Shown here: positions 9,083 to 20,016 of the stretch, in pieces | Position numbering within the stretch: position 1 is the first letter of the stretch | Layout: every line of letters starts with the position of its first letter | Source of the DNA: Oppiella nova | Taxonomy: Eukaryota; Arthropoda; Arachnida; Sarcoptiformes; Oppiidae | Length of the DNA: 21,293 nt | Direction: 5' to 3' | Assembly (NCBI GenBank): GCA_905397405.1 | Contig: CAJPVJ010000701.1 | Location: 1-21,293 of the forward strand | Notes under the pieces: generated by a model | The model's input: only the letters and a program-made list of their open reading frames with translations | What the model was told of the DNA's origin: nothing | Database searches by the model: none | Position numbers and translations under genes: made by a program

Positions 9083-12000
9083 TTAACTATCAATTCTACT
9101 TTTAATAAGATTAAAAAATAATGGATTTTTATATTTTTCTAACATAGCGAGTTTAGCTGCAAAATCTGGTTCAGATGCTAGCTTATCTTGATCAATTAAT
9201 AGATTATCTAATTTTTCTAATATATCCAAACACGAGGGTCTTTTCCACCATTTTGGACTATTTTGCATACTTTTTAATAACTCAACTATTTGTGTAAATC
9301 TATTGGTATCAGCTGAATCTGTTTCCATTATATCGGATTCACTAAAACAGATAATAAACAAGGTAAAAAATGCTAAATTAAATGATAGTTATAATTTATA
9401 CTTACATTTTTGAATAGACTTCAAAAAATTCATCGCCAATAATACCCAAACTATAGACATCGGCGTTAAGGCCATACTTACGGCCTTTGATAACCTCAAG
9501 TGCCGTGTATTTCGACAGACCCTCGTAACCACTTTTAGCAATCGGTTTGACCCCCAGTTTATCAAACTTTTCAAACCCATAGTCGGCTATTTTGATAAAC
9601 GAGTTATCCAGGCCATCGCTGGTGACAAATATATTAGTAGTCTTGAGGTTTCGATGAATTATCGGTGGACTCAAGCCATGCAAATAACTCATACCATCAA
9701 CTAATTGGGCGAACAATTCACACGTTATGTAAAACTCCATGTAATCCATGGTTTGACCAAATTTTCGACCGAAAGCGTGCGGTTTGGCGATCATTATGTC
9801 GAGTAATGTGTTCTCATAGAAAGGCATTTGTATGAAACAGAAACGATTTTTCTCTATCCAATACTTGTCCATTTGTGCAAGGTAACAATTTTTAAGGTTT
9901 TTAATTCGATCTAATGCTTGTTCTAACTTGCACATTTGATCACCATTTAAACCTAGGTTAAAAATTAAATACATTAATTACTATGAGTTACATGTTGCAT
10001 ATTTATACAATTTAACTTAATTAACAATATTAAACATACCTGGACACTTCAACTTTTTCAGAGTAAACACTCTATCTGTTTGTCGGTCTCTACATTTATA
10101 TACCAGTCCAAAACTACCGGTTCCTAAAATGTCTTGTCGTTCGTAGGCTTTCATACGAATAGCTTGATAAGTTATACCAAATTCGTTTGCCAGGTAATTA
10201 CGATACGAATTTTTGCCTAAACTTTCCAGTATTTCACATTGCTTAACTTCATGCACACAGTCATCATAACGTGCAATAATTAGCCCATTTTTAAGTGGTT
10301 CGAGTTCTATATACTGTGCGTTGCCGGGCATCGGGATCCTAGTTTGCGACTTGGTTAGATTATGTTCACACACCACGTGGCCATATACGTTTATATCACC
10401 ATAGTTAGTTAACACGTAACTATTATTTCCGGTCGAGATAATTGTCCTGACATTGCTCATTAAGATACTAGTTGGACCTATTTCCTTTTCGCACCCAAAG
10501 TGACCCAGTTGTCCAAAATTATTTCTACCCCAACTGTATACAGATGTCCTGCCTGTCAGTGCCATGGAGTGGTAGTCCCCGCACGAGACACTACTAAACT
10601 TGATGTATATAGCTATGCGTGTGGGCACCGACACCACTTGTTGGATCGAGTTGATGCCTACCTGTCCCCACTCATTTGAACCCCACCCGTACACCTCACC
10701 ATTTTCGGTAAGCGCCAGGGTATGCCCAGCACCGCAACTGAGCTGGGTCAGTTTGGCATCACTTAGAAATTGATTTTTACACGGCTTACTATATTCGCAC
10801 TCGAATCCCAGCCCCAATTGTCCTAGCTGATTCGAGCCCCACACAAACACCTCGCTAGTTTTACTAGTGGCAATCATGAAGTTGCTGCCGTTGTAGATTT
10901 TTGTGATGCCTTTCCCGCTTAAGTCTTTGATGACCATCGGTTCCTCGATGGGGCCGGTAGTGCCCACTCCAAGTATTCCGGCTCCGTTTGATCCCAACCC
11001 GTATACCGTATCATCTTTCCCGATGTAAATGCAGTTTTTACCGCCGTTTATGTCATCAAATATATGGAAAAGTCGGATAAAGTTGAGTAAATGTCGGGGA
11101 AGTAAGGGAAGGTTATCTGTAATTTAAAAAACATATATAGTATTAGAAAAATTGTGGTCATTTTAAATACATGTGCTGCATTAAGTATATTATCCAATAT
11201 TGGTATTACTTAATTACTAGTATTAAATTTGTAAATAAGTTAAATTTTAAATAATTAATTAAACTTATTTTTTAAACTACCTAATAATCCAAAGTCAAAT
11301 TGTTGACCATTCTGCCCGCAATTATTATCTTCACAAAAACTAACTGGCTTATTTGTGTAGTGATATTTTTGTAAGAAATACTGATCGAAATTAGTATAAT
11401 TAGTCTCAAAGAATGTTAAGTCATTTTGCATTAATTTATAAACACATCCATCGGCTTTAGCGAAACACCAGTTGTAAGGGTTGGCCGAAAATATGTCCGT
11501 AAATTTGATGCCTTTCCCCTTATTAGTTTTATTAAGTAAATTGGTTTCATTTGTCTCATAAGTGTTTGTCTCTAACTTTGTCAGAGTGTGTACCCGCACG
11601 ACATCCCCATTGATATATCTTTGGCCACAGTAGTAGATATCCCTATCGGTGGACAGGTAGTAGGTAGTATTTTTACTGCATACTATCTTGGTTATGGTCC
11701 ACCCTGGATGTGCCAGTAGTTGTGGTTTAATATATTGGTTGTAGTTACCAGTTGCTAATTGACCATACTCATTACTACCCCACACATACACGTCCCCATT
11801 TTGGGTCAGGGCTATTGAGTGGTGATCACCGCATGCTATCGATTCAATGACACACGATCTGTACAAATAAACGTCAAATGTAAGTGATTTTTGTAATTAT
11901 ATTGAGTTAGGTCAGTTTTAATTTAAGATAATAATCTTATTTTAAAATATATATATATATAGTATTCAATAAATAATGTATATTATATTAAATGCAAAAT

Positions 12001-12621
12001 GATACTAATAAAATAAAATTCTAACTTTTAGTAAACTAAACTAGCCTAATTAAATAAACAAATTAAAATTTACGTGTCACCAATTGCCAATTTGATCGGA
12101 GTGTTAATAATGTCCAATAGGTTACCACACCCTACTTGACCGCACCGGTTGTCACCCCAGGCGTAGACCTCCCCGGTCTCTGTCAGCGCCAACACGTGTT
12201 TATAGCCACAGCTCAGGAACACTACATTCTTGCCGCTCAGGTACTCATTACGTATGGGAACCACGAAATCGTTGCCCAGTCCCGTAATACCCAGACCTAA
12301 CTGTCCACATTCATTACCGCCCCAACAGTAGTACTCATTATCCGGAGTCCGTCCAAACATAAAGTTACAGCCTTTGTAAAACTCGGTGATACCCTTATTG
12401 CTTAATTGTGCAATTAGTACAGGGTACTCCACTTCCTTGTTATGACCCAGGCCCAGACACCCGTAGTGGTTGGACCCAAACACGTAGTACTGGTCATCGT
12501 GGGTCTGGTATATAAAGTTTTTGCCCATATAGTCGTCAAACACGTAAAATAATTTCAAAACGTGTTGATTGTTTTCTACATATTTTTTCAATTGACTAAA
12601 TTTGTCCAAAACGTTAGCCAT
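9083..12621 (-). CDS. Double-RCC1 protein with C-terminal pseudokinase-like domain (gene A)
   Basis: Five exons join in frame: 12621-12074, 11858-11281, 11116-10040, 9952-9406, 9341-9083 (1002 aa). Exons 1-2 encode one RCC1 propeller; exon 3 encodes a second (from about residue 376) and the kinase N-lobe with glycine loop GTGSFG (707-712) and beta3 K729. Exon 4 has alphaC E745, HRN 834-836 in place of HRD, DYG 858-860, and ALE 885-887 in place of APE. Exon 5 ends the C-lobe (KRPSCLDIL). Loss of the catalytic aspartate suggests an ATP-binding pseudokinase. The start at 12621 (MANV) is preferred because the paralogue aligns there and TTTTTGCAG just before it looks like a splice acceptor; an ATG at 12651 would add ten residues. 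Exon 3 has no in-frame ATG upstream of its first blade, which supports one fused gene. Otherwise exon 2 could read through to a stop at 11255, giving a separate RCC1-only gene. It is a tandem paralogue of gene B. Confidence 0.8.
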
Positions 12622-15028
12622 TATCTGCAAAAATGCACAAAATATTTCCATTTAAATACTAAATACTCAGTGAACTTTTGACATAAATACATATGTTAGG
12701 TAATTATTTATATACTATATAACGAATGGATACCATAATAAATTAATAAATTATTTTATTATTTAAGTTTTGATATATAACGCTAATAAAGTATTGCATG
12801 TATAATTAAGGCATCAAAATTCATTTGAAATGTTTACAAATGCAATGTTATAATGTTTATTAAAAAATGACTTACGATTAATTTTGTATATTGTATAATA
12901 AAATCAGTGATACAACTATATATATATATTATATATGTATGGATTTATTACACAATATTATATAATATTATATAATAAACATAAACTTTAGACTTGACTT
13001 TGAACATGCATTTCATTTAAATAAAATCATACGAGTATATAAATCATAAAGATGCCAAACTGGCAAAATTTTAAAAAATGTATCAGCGTCAGTTTATATA
13101 GTATTTGAAAATCTGATATATAAAGTAATAAAAAGCACCATCCCATTTGTCGCATAGCACTTAACCGAACTTACCTTTTAATTGTATATTTTTTATTATT
13201 ATCAGATTATTTGCTTTACGCATTTCATATGATAAGGACAATGTGATTGCAAAACCTATACATAAGCGCAAAATATACTGTATATCAATGTATAACTACA
13301 TCTCTTACTTATTAAACAACAACTTGGGTTTTATTAAATAAAAGTAAATTGGTCACGTAGGCCAGTTATGGGGCATTGACTAATAAGATAACAATTAAAC
13401 TTGGCACGTTATTGCGGTTTTAATTTATATTGTATATATGATAAGTTATTGCAATGTAATCCGGGTTAATTTAATCATTACCCAAGAACTCATATGAGTC
13501 ATTGTTATAAAGAAATGCAAATTAAGCACAAAATAATACAATTCTTTATAAAATATGTATTTCAAAAAAGTAAATAACTTGTTGTTTGTATTTGTCGAGA
13601 ATATCGAGAATTGCATTATAAGTAAATATAATATTAACTATTTTCGTTGAATATAAATATTTATGTCAATGAATGCATGATAAGAGTATTTCCCAATATT
13701 TGCCATCAATTACTAGTATTTCATATTTTCGACATAAATATCATTAATGTTTTCGCAAAACATTAAAAACATTATAAACAACAATTGTGAACAACAAAAT
13801 AAAATCTAAGTGCAATCGGCATCAAATGATTAGCCAGCTCATATATTAGTCAATATTTATTTACTAAACATGTGAGTAAAAAATGATTAGAAAAGCCCCG
13901 GTGTAATAGGTATAAAAATGTCCTTGTATGTATTGTTTGTATTACATGCATATTGATTACAAAATTCACTCATTATGTTCAAATAGGATAATATATAAAA
14001 TTCATTTATTTATGACTTTATAACTATCATAACAATTTTAAAATGTGAACCAAGGCACAATTTCATGCACTTTGGATACAGCTAATAATTTATAACTATA
14101 ATACCATACAATCAAAAATGAACATCATCCATATCAATTTCACATGAAATGCTTTATCAAACAATAAGTTTTAGTATTTAATACCTATATTATTATTAAT
14201 ATGAACTCAAAAATACTTTTGCAATTTTACGTAATGTTATAATAAAAACATTAGTTTGCTGTTTAACAAACGAATTTCTAATTATGAAATTTATAATATG
14301 GAAATATTTGCAAATTGTTATTGATAATCTCAAAAAGTTATCATTTTGATTTATGCAATTCAGCTAATTGATTTTAATACACTATGAATCATACATATTC
14401 AAAATATTTATGATAACTGTTACCTTTATACATATTGTATTTAATAAAATACTAAAAAGTAGTATATGTTATATTTTTTTTAAAAATTAGCTTACTTAAT
14501 ATATAAGAAATTATTATAAAAACTCTAGATGTTTTACCTGTTAGTTATGATGCTAATATCAAAAATGAATAGTTCACTAAATGGAGCACTATATTATAAA
14601 TTTCCACGATGATTATTAACAAGTATAAATAATTTATTAATGTAACTATATCCAAAATTTTATTTGTTTAATAATTTTAAAAACACCTAAACCACTTAAA
14701 TTCTATAATATTAATTGTAATTACACAGATCATATTAATCCTATAATGATAAATGTACTAGGCATGACAAAACTATTATAGTAAATGCTTATATTTTATT
14801 TTATAGTTTTTTTGTGCACTTAAGAAGTATTTTACAGTTAAATGTTGCAATTTATCCATTGAAAAAGTAATTATAAAATACTTTATAAGACTAAAATTCT
14901 CTATAATATAAATGATACATTATCACATGTCACCATGTTTATCTGATGATAATAACCTGAGAGACAATACGTCTACGATCGTAAACCGATTAATTTTATG
15001 AAATAAATTTTATTGAGTGTATTAAATG
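12622..15028. other. AT-rich intergenic region, no gene seen
   Basis: About 2.4 kb between the start of gene A and the hAT-like element. It contains AT-dinucleotide runs (about 12920-12980). I found no coding-like frame, RNA gene or paired repeat that I can defend. The gene A promoter should lie at its left end. Confidence 0.6.
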
Positions 15029-15065
15029 TAGGGTGGATTCCCGTACATTAGATGTATAATACATG
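15029..15065. repeat. Left terminal region of hAT-like element
   Basis: The element's left end begins TAGGGTGGA, the inverted match of its right end TCCACCCTA (15057-15065 of the same + strand numbering is not part of this end; the right end lies at 15557-15565). A subterminal block of TACATGTATAATACATG-like palindromes follows at about 15050-15105 and recurs near the right end at about 15505-15532. Confidence 0.7.
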
Positions 15066-15565
15066 TGTATTATTCTATGTATTATACATGTACAATACAT
15101 GAGCACATTTACCATACATACAAGAAATACTGCCCTCTATTGAGAAAACTGTCGAATTTCTGATTATTTTCAATATTATTCAAACATAAGTCATATAAAT
15201 ATTGTTAAAAATCAAAATTATTATTTTAATTAATTTTATTTGACTAAAAATGAGTAAAAGTAAATCAAAATCATGTGTTTAGGAAACTTTTGCCAAAATG
15301 GATGACAAGAATTTTTGCAATCTTTACAATAAAAATATCAAAAACTGAGCTGGATTGAAAATTAAACTTGCAAAACATTTCAGAAGTTAATTCTTGATTA
15401 GTTTTATATAAAATTAAGTTATAAAATTAGAGTAACTATTTAAGAAGTATTATATAAATCAATATTTCCTATTATTTAGGCCTATTTAGAAAAATACACG
15501 ATATACATTGTATAATACATGTATAATACATGACGGAAAAAAGATCTCGTATATTTTCCACCCTA
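15029..15565 (+). mobile_element. Non-autonomous hAT-like DNA transposon
   Basis: A 537-bp element bounded by inverted ends TAGGGTGGA and TCCACCCTA and flanked by an exact 8-bp direct repeat ATTAAATG (15021-15028 and 15566-15573). Eight-base target duplications and TAGGG-type ends are characteristic of the hAT superfamily. Both ends also carry subterminal TATAATACATG palindromes. Inside, from about 15250, a broken frame opens with MSKSKSKSCV and, after an in-frame TAG at 15280, continues with an F...C..L...IK...GLKIKLAKHF pattern resembling the BED zinc finger found at the N-terminus of hAT transposases. There is no catalytic core, so it must have been moved by a transposase supplied elsewhere. 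The intact target duplication suggests an insertion that is not very old. Confidence 0.85.
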
Positions 15566-15573
15566 ATTAAATG

Positions 15574-16608
15574 CTTTAAGCACAAGAATTATTGGTAATA
15601 TAATATTATGTTAGTATGTCGATAGCTATATTTTGTTTTATAAACACCATATTAATTTACTGGACAAATAATTGTATATAAGAAAATAATAATAATAAAA
15701 AGTGCTTAAAATAATTTGAATCTTGCATTATTGACTATATAAATTATGCAGTACATTTATCTCAAATATTTATACAAATAAAATATGTTTACTTTTAGTA
15801 GGCCTTCCAGACTGACCGGGATTTAAAAGATTAGTAATATGCAACTTAAACGGAATTATAGGTTTTAATTATAAATGCATTTCCTGAGTTAAATCAATCA
15901 GAGATGTATTATATATATAAATAATAATACAATGTAATACCTACATACTTTTAAGTTGAATTATTGCCAGTGAAATATTTATGAATGAAGTCACAATAAA
16001 AATTATTTATTGCTCATATAAAATATACATGTACAGAGATTTACATTTTGAGGCGTATTTTTATATTTTTATTAAAGGTAAATGTTTGATTTAATAATAT
16101 GATAATGTTATATTTCTTAATGCACCTGTAAAGTTAGGTTTAAGATATAAATATTTAATTACCAAAAACATTAGAATCATTGCTATAATCATACGCTAAA
16201 ATTTAAAATTAAATTCCTAATTGTAAAAAATTCAATAATTAATTTAAGTATTTGGAAACATATTTACATATTAACTGTGTTTTAATTTTGTAAATTAAAA
16301 ACTAGTTATAAGTGAGTTAACTGTAATCAAGAAAATATTGTCACGTACGCCATGAAATGATTACGTACTAGTATCACTACATATAAATACCGCCCTGATA
16401 ACATTCTCTAATTGCATATATGTTTATAACTCAATAGATAGATAATTAGATGAAATGCCTGCCTGCTACACAATAATTATAATATTAAAGTAAAATTAAT
16501 TTAAAAAATAATATTAAATTATATCCACAAAGTGTAAATAGTATCCTTAAACATAGTTTAGCCAAATTGTTTACATTTAATATTAATTACTTTTAAATAT
16601 ATTTTATA
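15574..16608. other. Intergenic region upstream of the caspase gene
   Basis: AT-rich sequence without a recognisable gene. A TATAAATA-like motif at about 16381-16389 is followed by a locally GC-richer stretch and could be the caspase core promoter about 220 bp before its ATG; this is weak evidence. Confidence 0.5.
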
Positions 16609-18242
16609 ATGGATTATTCATTAGTTAGAAGTTTTTATATTAGCAACCTGTCCACTTATTTAACCGAGGTGGAAATATCTGACACATTCATGGAATTATT
16701 GAGAAGACATCCATGTTATTTACCAAATGTGGTGGTACGTATTCGCTTAATATTTATAACATTAGCTAATATAGTAAATAAAGATAAAAATAATTTTATT
16801 TGCAACAGTAATAATTATTTGGGTAATTTTATATGTAATAAAATAATGTACATTCATATTTCTTAAATAAAATTGTAACTCCATATATTTATATTATGTT
16901 AGTATCTAGTAACTAGATTCTAGTTATTTATAAATTCATCAATATATTCAATTATTTATTTCCTAACCTAATAATACCTTTTTGACCTTGATAAATCAAT
17001 TTCACAATTAGGATATTGCAATTGACAATAGAAAATGGCTTATATTCACTGAATATACAAAGGAGCGTGATAATTGCAACGTACTAGCAAAAATACTGGA
17101 TGATTGTGGACAAACTGACGCTGCTGCAAAATTGCGAGAATTCAATACACCCAGAAGGTTAGAATTCACATTTAACGAGGTGCTCCCGGTGCAAAATGCG
17201 TCCACCCTGAGATCGGGAGGTTCCAAATGGTTTCCTATGAGCTCCATTCCCAGGGGAAAGGCGTTAATATTTGTCAGTATTGGAGAACTCCTACCGGAAG
17301 CTAATAGATTCGCGTCCGTATTCGGACAGTTGTATTTTGACGTTGAGATTCATGCAATCAAATCATGTACTCAAATGGTGGCAGCACTAGAGGCTATGGC
17401 TGAACAGGCATACCCGGGTAATGCCCTCATTGTCATGTATATCGGACACGGATCTGATGAAAAGATCTGTATATCGGATGATGATGAAAAACGTACTTGT
17501 TACCTTGTGGACATATTTTCTGTAAATAAGTGCCATGTTTCGTTTGATAGGATTCCCAAAATTTTTATATTTAATTGCTGCCGGATTAGTATGTTATTAT
17601 GCTAATATTATTTATATTTTTCTAATTTTATTATATCTGGATCATAAACAGAGAAGGGGATAACTACTTTGCCCACTTTCCACATGACGGATGAGCGCCT
17701 AATTATCATTGATATGTCGGTGATTGATAACAACTGGTACAATAATAACACGCGCACTTTTATATGCTATAGCTGTAGCGAAGGTGAGTGCATGTTTAAA
17801 TTGAATATATTAACACTTGTATTAAAATACTATTTTAATTATAATTTTATCTGGTGTTTCATCCAGCTCAAGCTGCAGGTGCGTATTTTGATGCGGGATT
17901 TACCGATTTTGGAATGATATTTAGTCATTGCCTTGCTCAATATGCTTGCGACTTTAACTTGATACAAATATTTCAAAGGGTATGTTATTAGCCAAGAGTT
18001 ACTAATAAATGTGAAAATTGTCTGTTTTAAGCAAATTCATATGAATGTTATTTTAAAAATTACATAATTGATAATTGTTTAATCATACATAATATATTAT
18101 GTAGACCAAGGCTTATTTGGATTATTTTGATCAGCGACCTGAGACACAAATGAACATGGTCACCAGGGACTTGTATTTCAACCCTGGATTACCAGAAAAT
18201 ACCCAAAACTATACGCCAACCGTACAGAGCATTGAATATTAA
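16609..18242 (+). CDS. Caspase with CARD-like prodomain
   Basis: Five exons: 16609-16734, 17012-17588, 17652-17783, 17867-17979, 18105-18242, joined in frame through GT-AG introns to a TAA (361 aa). Residues 1 to about 95 form a helical prodomain resembling a CARD, the module that recruits initiator caspases to activating platforms. The protease follows: GKALIFVSIG (first p20 strand), H188 in the YIGHGSD motif (family SHG) and C232 in FNCCRI (family QACRG), the expected His/Cys dyad. The p10 part has TFICYSCSE (family FL.AYST) and ends in MVTRDLYFNPG, matching the caspase C-terminal strand. Odd points: the QACRG glycine is replaced, and I cannot find the arginines that normally form the aspartate-binding S1 pocket (RxGT and SWR motifs), so specificity may be altered or activity lost. 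Length fits an initiator caspase. Two tandem relatives follow downstream. Role in apoptosis or immunity is inferred from the family only. Confidence 0.88.
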
Positions 18243-18797
18243 AACTTTTAATTACATTTAATTACAATACTATAAATTATAGTCTATAATTATATTATTT
18301 ACAATTATTTTTTATAATTATAAGAAATAATTTAAATTAATAACTTATACTTATTGAAATTTTAATAAATGTAATCATAAAATATCAATATAAAGTGTAT
18401 TTACTTAGCTTGACTAATAATTTATCAAGCTAAGTATTCAATACGCAAACAATATAAAAAATATATAAATTTATTTATATTCAGTTTATTAAATTTAAAT
18501 TATATACACAGTCTAAATGCCTAATAAATAATATATAATTTAATATTACATAACCAGTACAGTTATTCATTTAATAAAAATAAATAATATTTATTATATA
18601 TTTATTATTATTTAGTCATTTATACGTTAATGGGTAAACTAAAATTAAAATTCTTAATTTTACAATCTTAATTCATGAAACATTGAGCGTGATATTTAAC
18701 TTTTTAAAACCAGCATCGATAATATAAAATCTTATTATAATTTAGATTCTTATATTAAAATTTACTGCATTTATGTATAATAAAGTAATTAAAAACA
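18243..18797. other. Spacer after the caspase gene, with hairpin
   Basis: AT-rich spacer without a gene. It contains a perfect 12-bp inverted repeat with an 11-nt loop: TACTTAGCTTGA at 18402-18413 and its complement at 18425-18436. It may hold the caspase poly(A) site, but no function can be assigned. Confidence 0.6.
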
Positions 18798-18915
18798 ACA
18801 AAATACAGTATGTTTCATATAATATTTACTTTGAATGAACGAACAAACGAGCGAACGGGAGAGAGAGAGAGAGAGAGAGGGAGGGAGGGAGAGAGAGAGA
18901 GAGAACTATACACTN

Positions 18916-18959
<44 letters not shown>

Positions 18960-19297
18960 AGGGAGGGAGAGAGAGAGAACTATACACTTATATAATGATA
19001 ATACATTAGTTTTACGATAGATACAGTAACTGTAGTCAAATTCTACATTCCGATATGTTTACCATTAAAGTAACTTATTTAAACATACAACCCACATAAC
19101 ATACATACCAGTTTTATGTTGCCATGAAACACGACATGTTATCTGGTTAGGTGTAAACTAGTGTTGCTATTACAGTAAAAATTATAAAATTATTTGGTAT
19201 TCAATTTAAGCAATATAGTTAATATATTAAAATGTGCTGTGCAAAATAAAATTATATTTCTATATAATAAATATAAATATAATATAATTATGAAATA
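18798..19297 (+). repeat. Upstream part of caspase-relative tandem unit, copy 1
   Basis: Collinear with 20623-21097. Shared landmarks include ACAAAATACAGTAT, the AACG/GA microsatellite, GATAGATACAGTAACTGTAG, GTTGCCATGAAACACGACAT and ATTATGAAATAATGGATTAT at the start codon. The start codons are exactly 1800 bp apart. Copies differ by substitutions, indels and microsatellite length, so this is a real tandem duplication. Confidence 0.9.
18858..18978. repeat. GA/GGGA microsatellite with an N
   Basis: Two GA-GGGA tracts, each ending GAGAACTATACACT, lie on either side of an N at 18915. The repeated flank suggests that contig ends were joined inside one microsatellite, so its true length is unknown. 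Confidence 0.9.
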
Positions 19298-20016
19298 ATG
19301 GATTATAACGTAGACAGAAGTCTTTATATAAAAAATTTAAAGGAATATTTAGATGGAGTGGTTATATCTGATAAATTTATGGATTTATTAAAAACACACC
19401 CGTGCTATTTGCCAAATGTTGTGGTGAGTAATATTAAAATTTTAAAAATTAACAACACTTTATATAATAATTAAAATTTACCGTAAAACAATTATCTGAT
19501 AAATTTATGGATTTATTAAAAACACACCCGTGCTATTTGCCAAATGTTGTGGTGAGTAATATTAAAATTTTAAAAATTAACAACACTTTATATAATAATT
19601 AAAATTTACCGTAAAACAATTAAATATTGATATATCTAATTATCTGGATTAATAAATCTGGGTGTATGTAAATTTACATTAATTTTATAATACTGCCTTG
19701 CTAATAATTTTTAATTTTCTATGTAGGAAATTGACCGAGAGAATAGAAAATATTTAATATTTACGGAATATACGAATTAATAAATCTGGGTGTATGTAAA
19801 TTTACATTAATTTTATAATACTGCCTTGCTAATAATTTTTAATTTTCTATGTAGGAAATTGGCCGAGAGAATAGAAAATATTTAATATTTACGGAATATA
19901 CGGTGGAACGTGATAATTGTACAAGGTTGGCCAAAATACTAGACGACTCCGGACAACACGTGGCCGCTGAAAAACTTCGAGAATATAATACACCAAGAAA
20001 ATTACTTAATTTTTAA
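19298..20016 (+). CDS. CARD-only caspase relative (prodomain without protease)
   Basis: Two exons, 19298-19423 and 19855-20016, give 95 aa that align along their length with the prodomain of the caspase at 16609. Shared blocks include HPCYLPNVV, then NRK.LIFTEYT.ERDNC and AKILDD.GQ, then KLRE.NTPR. The phase-0 intron falls at the same codon. The frame ends LLNF-TAA at 20014. Shifting by one base in the T run at 20010-20014 restores a match to the caspase linker (ELPVQ at about 20022-20036, against VLPVQ), followed soon by TGA at about 20077. No p20 or p10 sequence follows. It is therefore either a CARD-only protein that could interfere with the full caspase, as CARD16 and CARD18 do for caspase-1 in humans, or a duplicate on its way to becoming a pseudogene. 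A partial second copy of exon 1 (from 19493) and of exon 2 (19727) lies within the intron; see the 128-bp duplications. Confidence 0.7.
19365..19622. repeat. 128-bp tandem duplication of exon 1 end and intron
   Basis: Sequence from 19365 recurs at 19493 with a period of 128 bp and no mismatch that I can see. It covers the last 20 codons of exon 1, the splice donor and the intron start. The window's last base (21293) matches the end of the first copy (19493), which points to an assembly-graph node. Confidence 0.85.
19648..19902. repeat. 128-bp tandem duplication of intron end and exon 2 start
   Basis: Sequence 19648-19774 recurs at 19776-19902, again with a 128-bp period, including the splice acceptor and the first 16 codons of exon 2. 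One difference is visible (GAC against GGC in codon 3 of the exon). In the first copy the exon frame ends after 17 codons (AAT TAA), so only the second acceptor at 19855 gives a full exon. Confidence 0.85.

Noticed and set aside
11255-12651. Separate RCC1-only gene ending at the TAA at 11255
   Set aside because: Possible, but a phase-1 donor at 11280 joins cleanly to the next exon, which lacks its own in-frame start. Kept as an alternative within the gene A entry.
12900-12985. AT-repeat palindromes
   Set aside because: Simple TATA/ATAT runs form palindromes by composition alone; no target duplication or defined ends.
15029-15065. Reading the left end of the hAT-like element as an independent repeat
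   Set aside because: It is part of the 537-bp element 15029-15565; the separate entry only describes the terminal block.
17008-17247. 79-codon minus-strand open frame
   Set aside because: Shadow of caspase exon 2.
18810-19020. Arg/Glu/Gly-rich open frames through the GA repeat
   Set aside because: They are a translated microsatellite that also crosses an unknown base at 18915; no start context or homologue in the second tandem unit.
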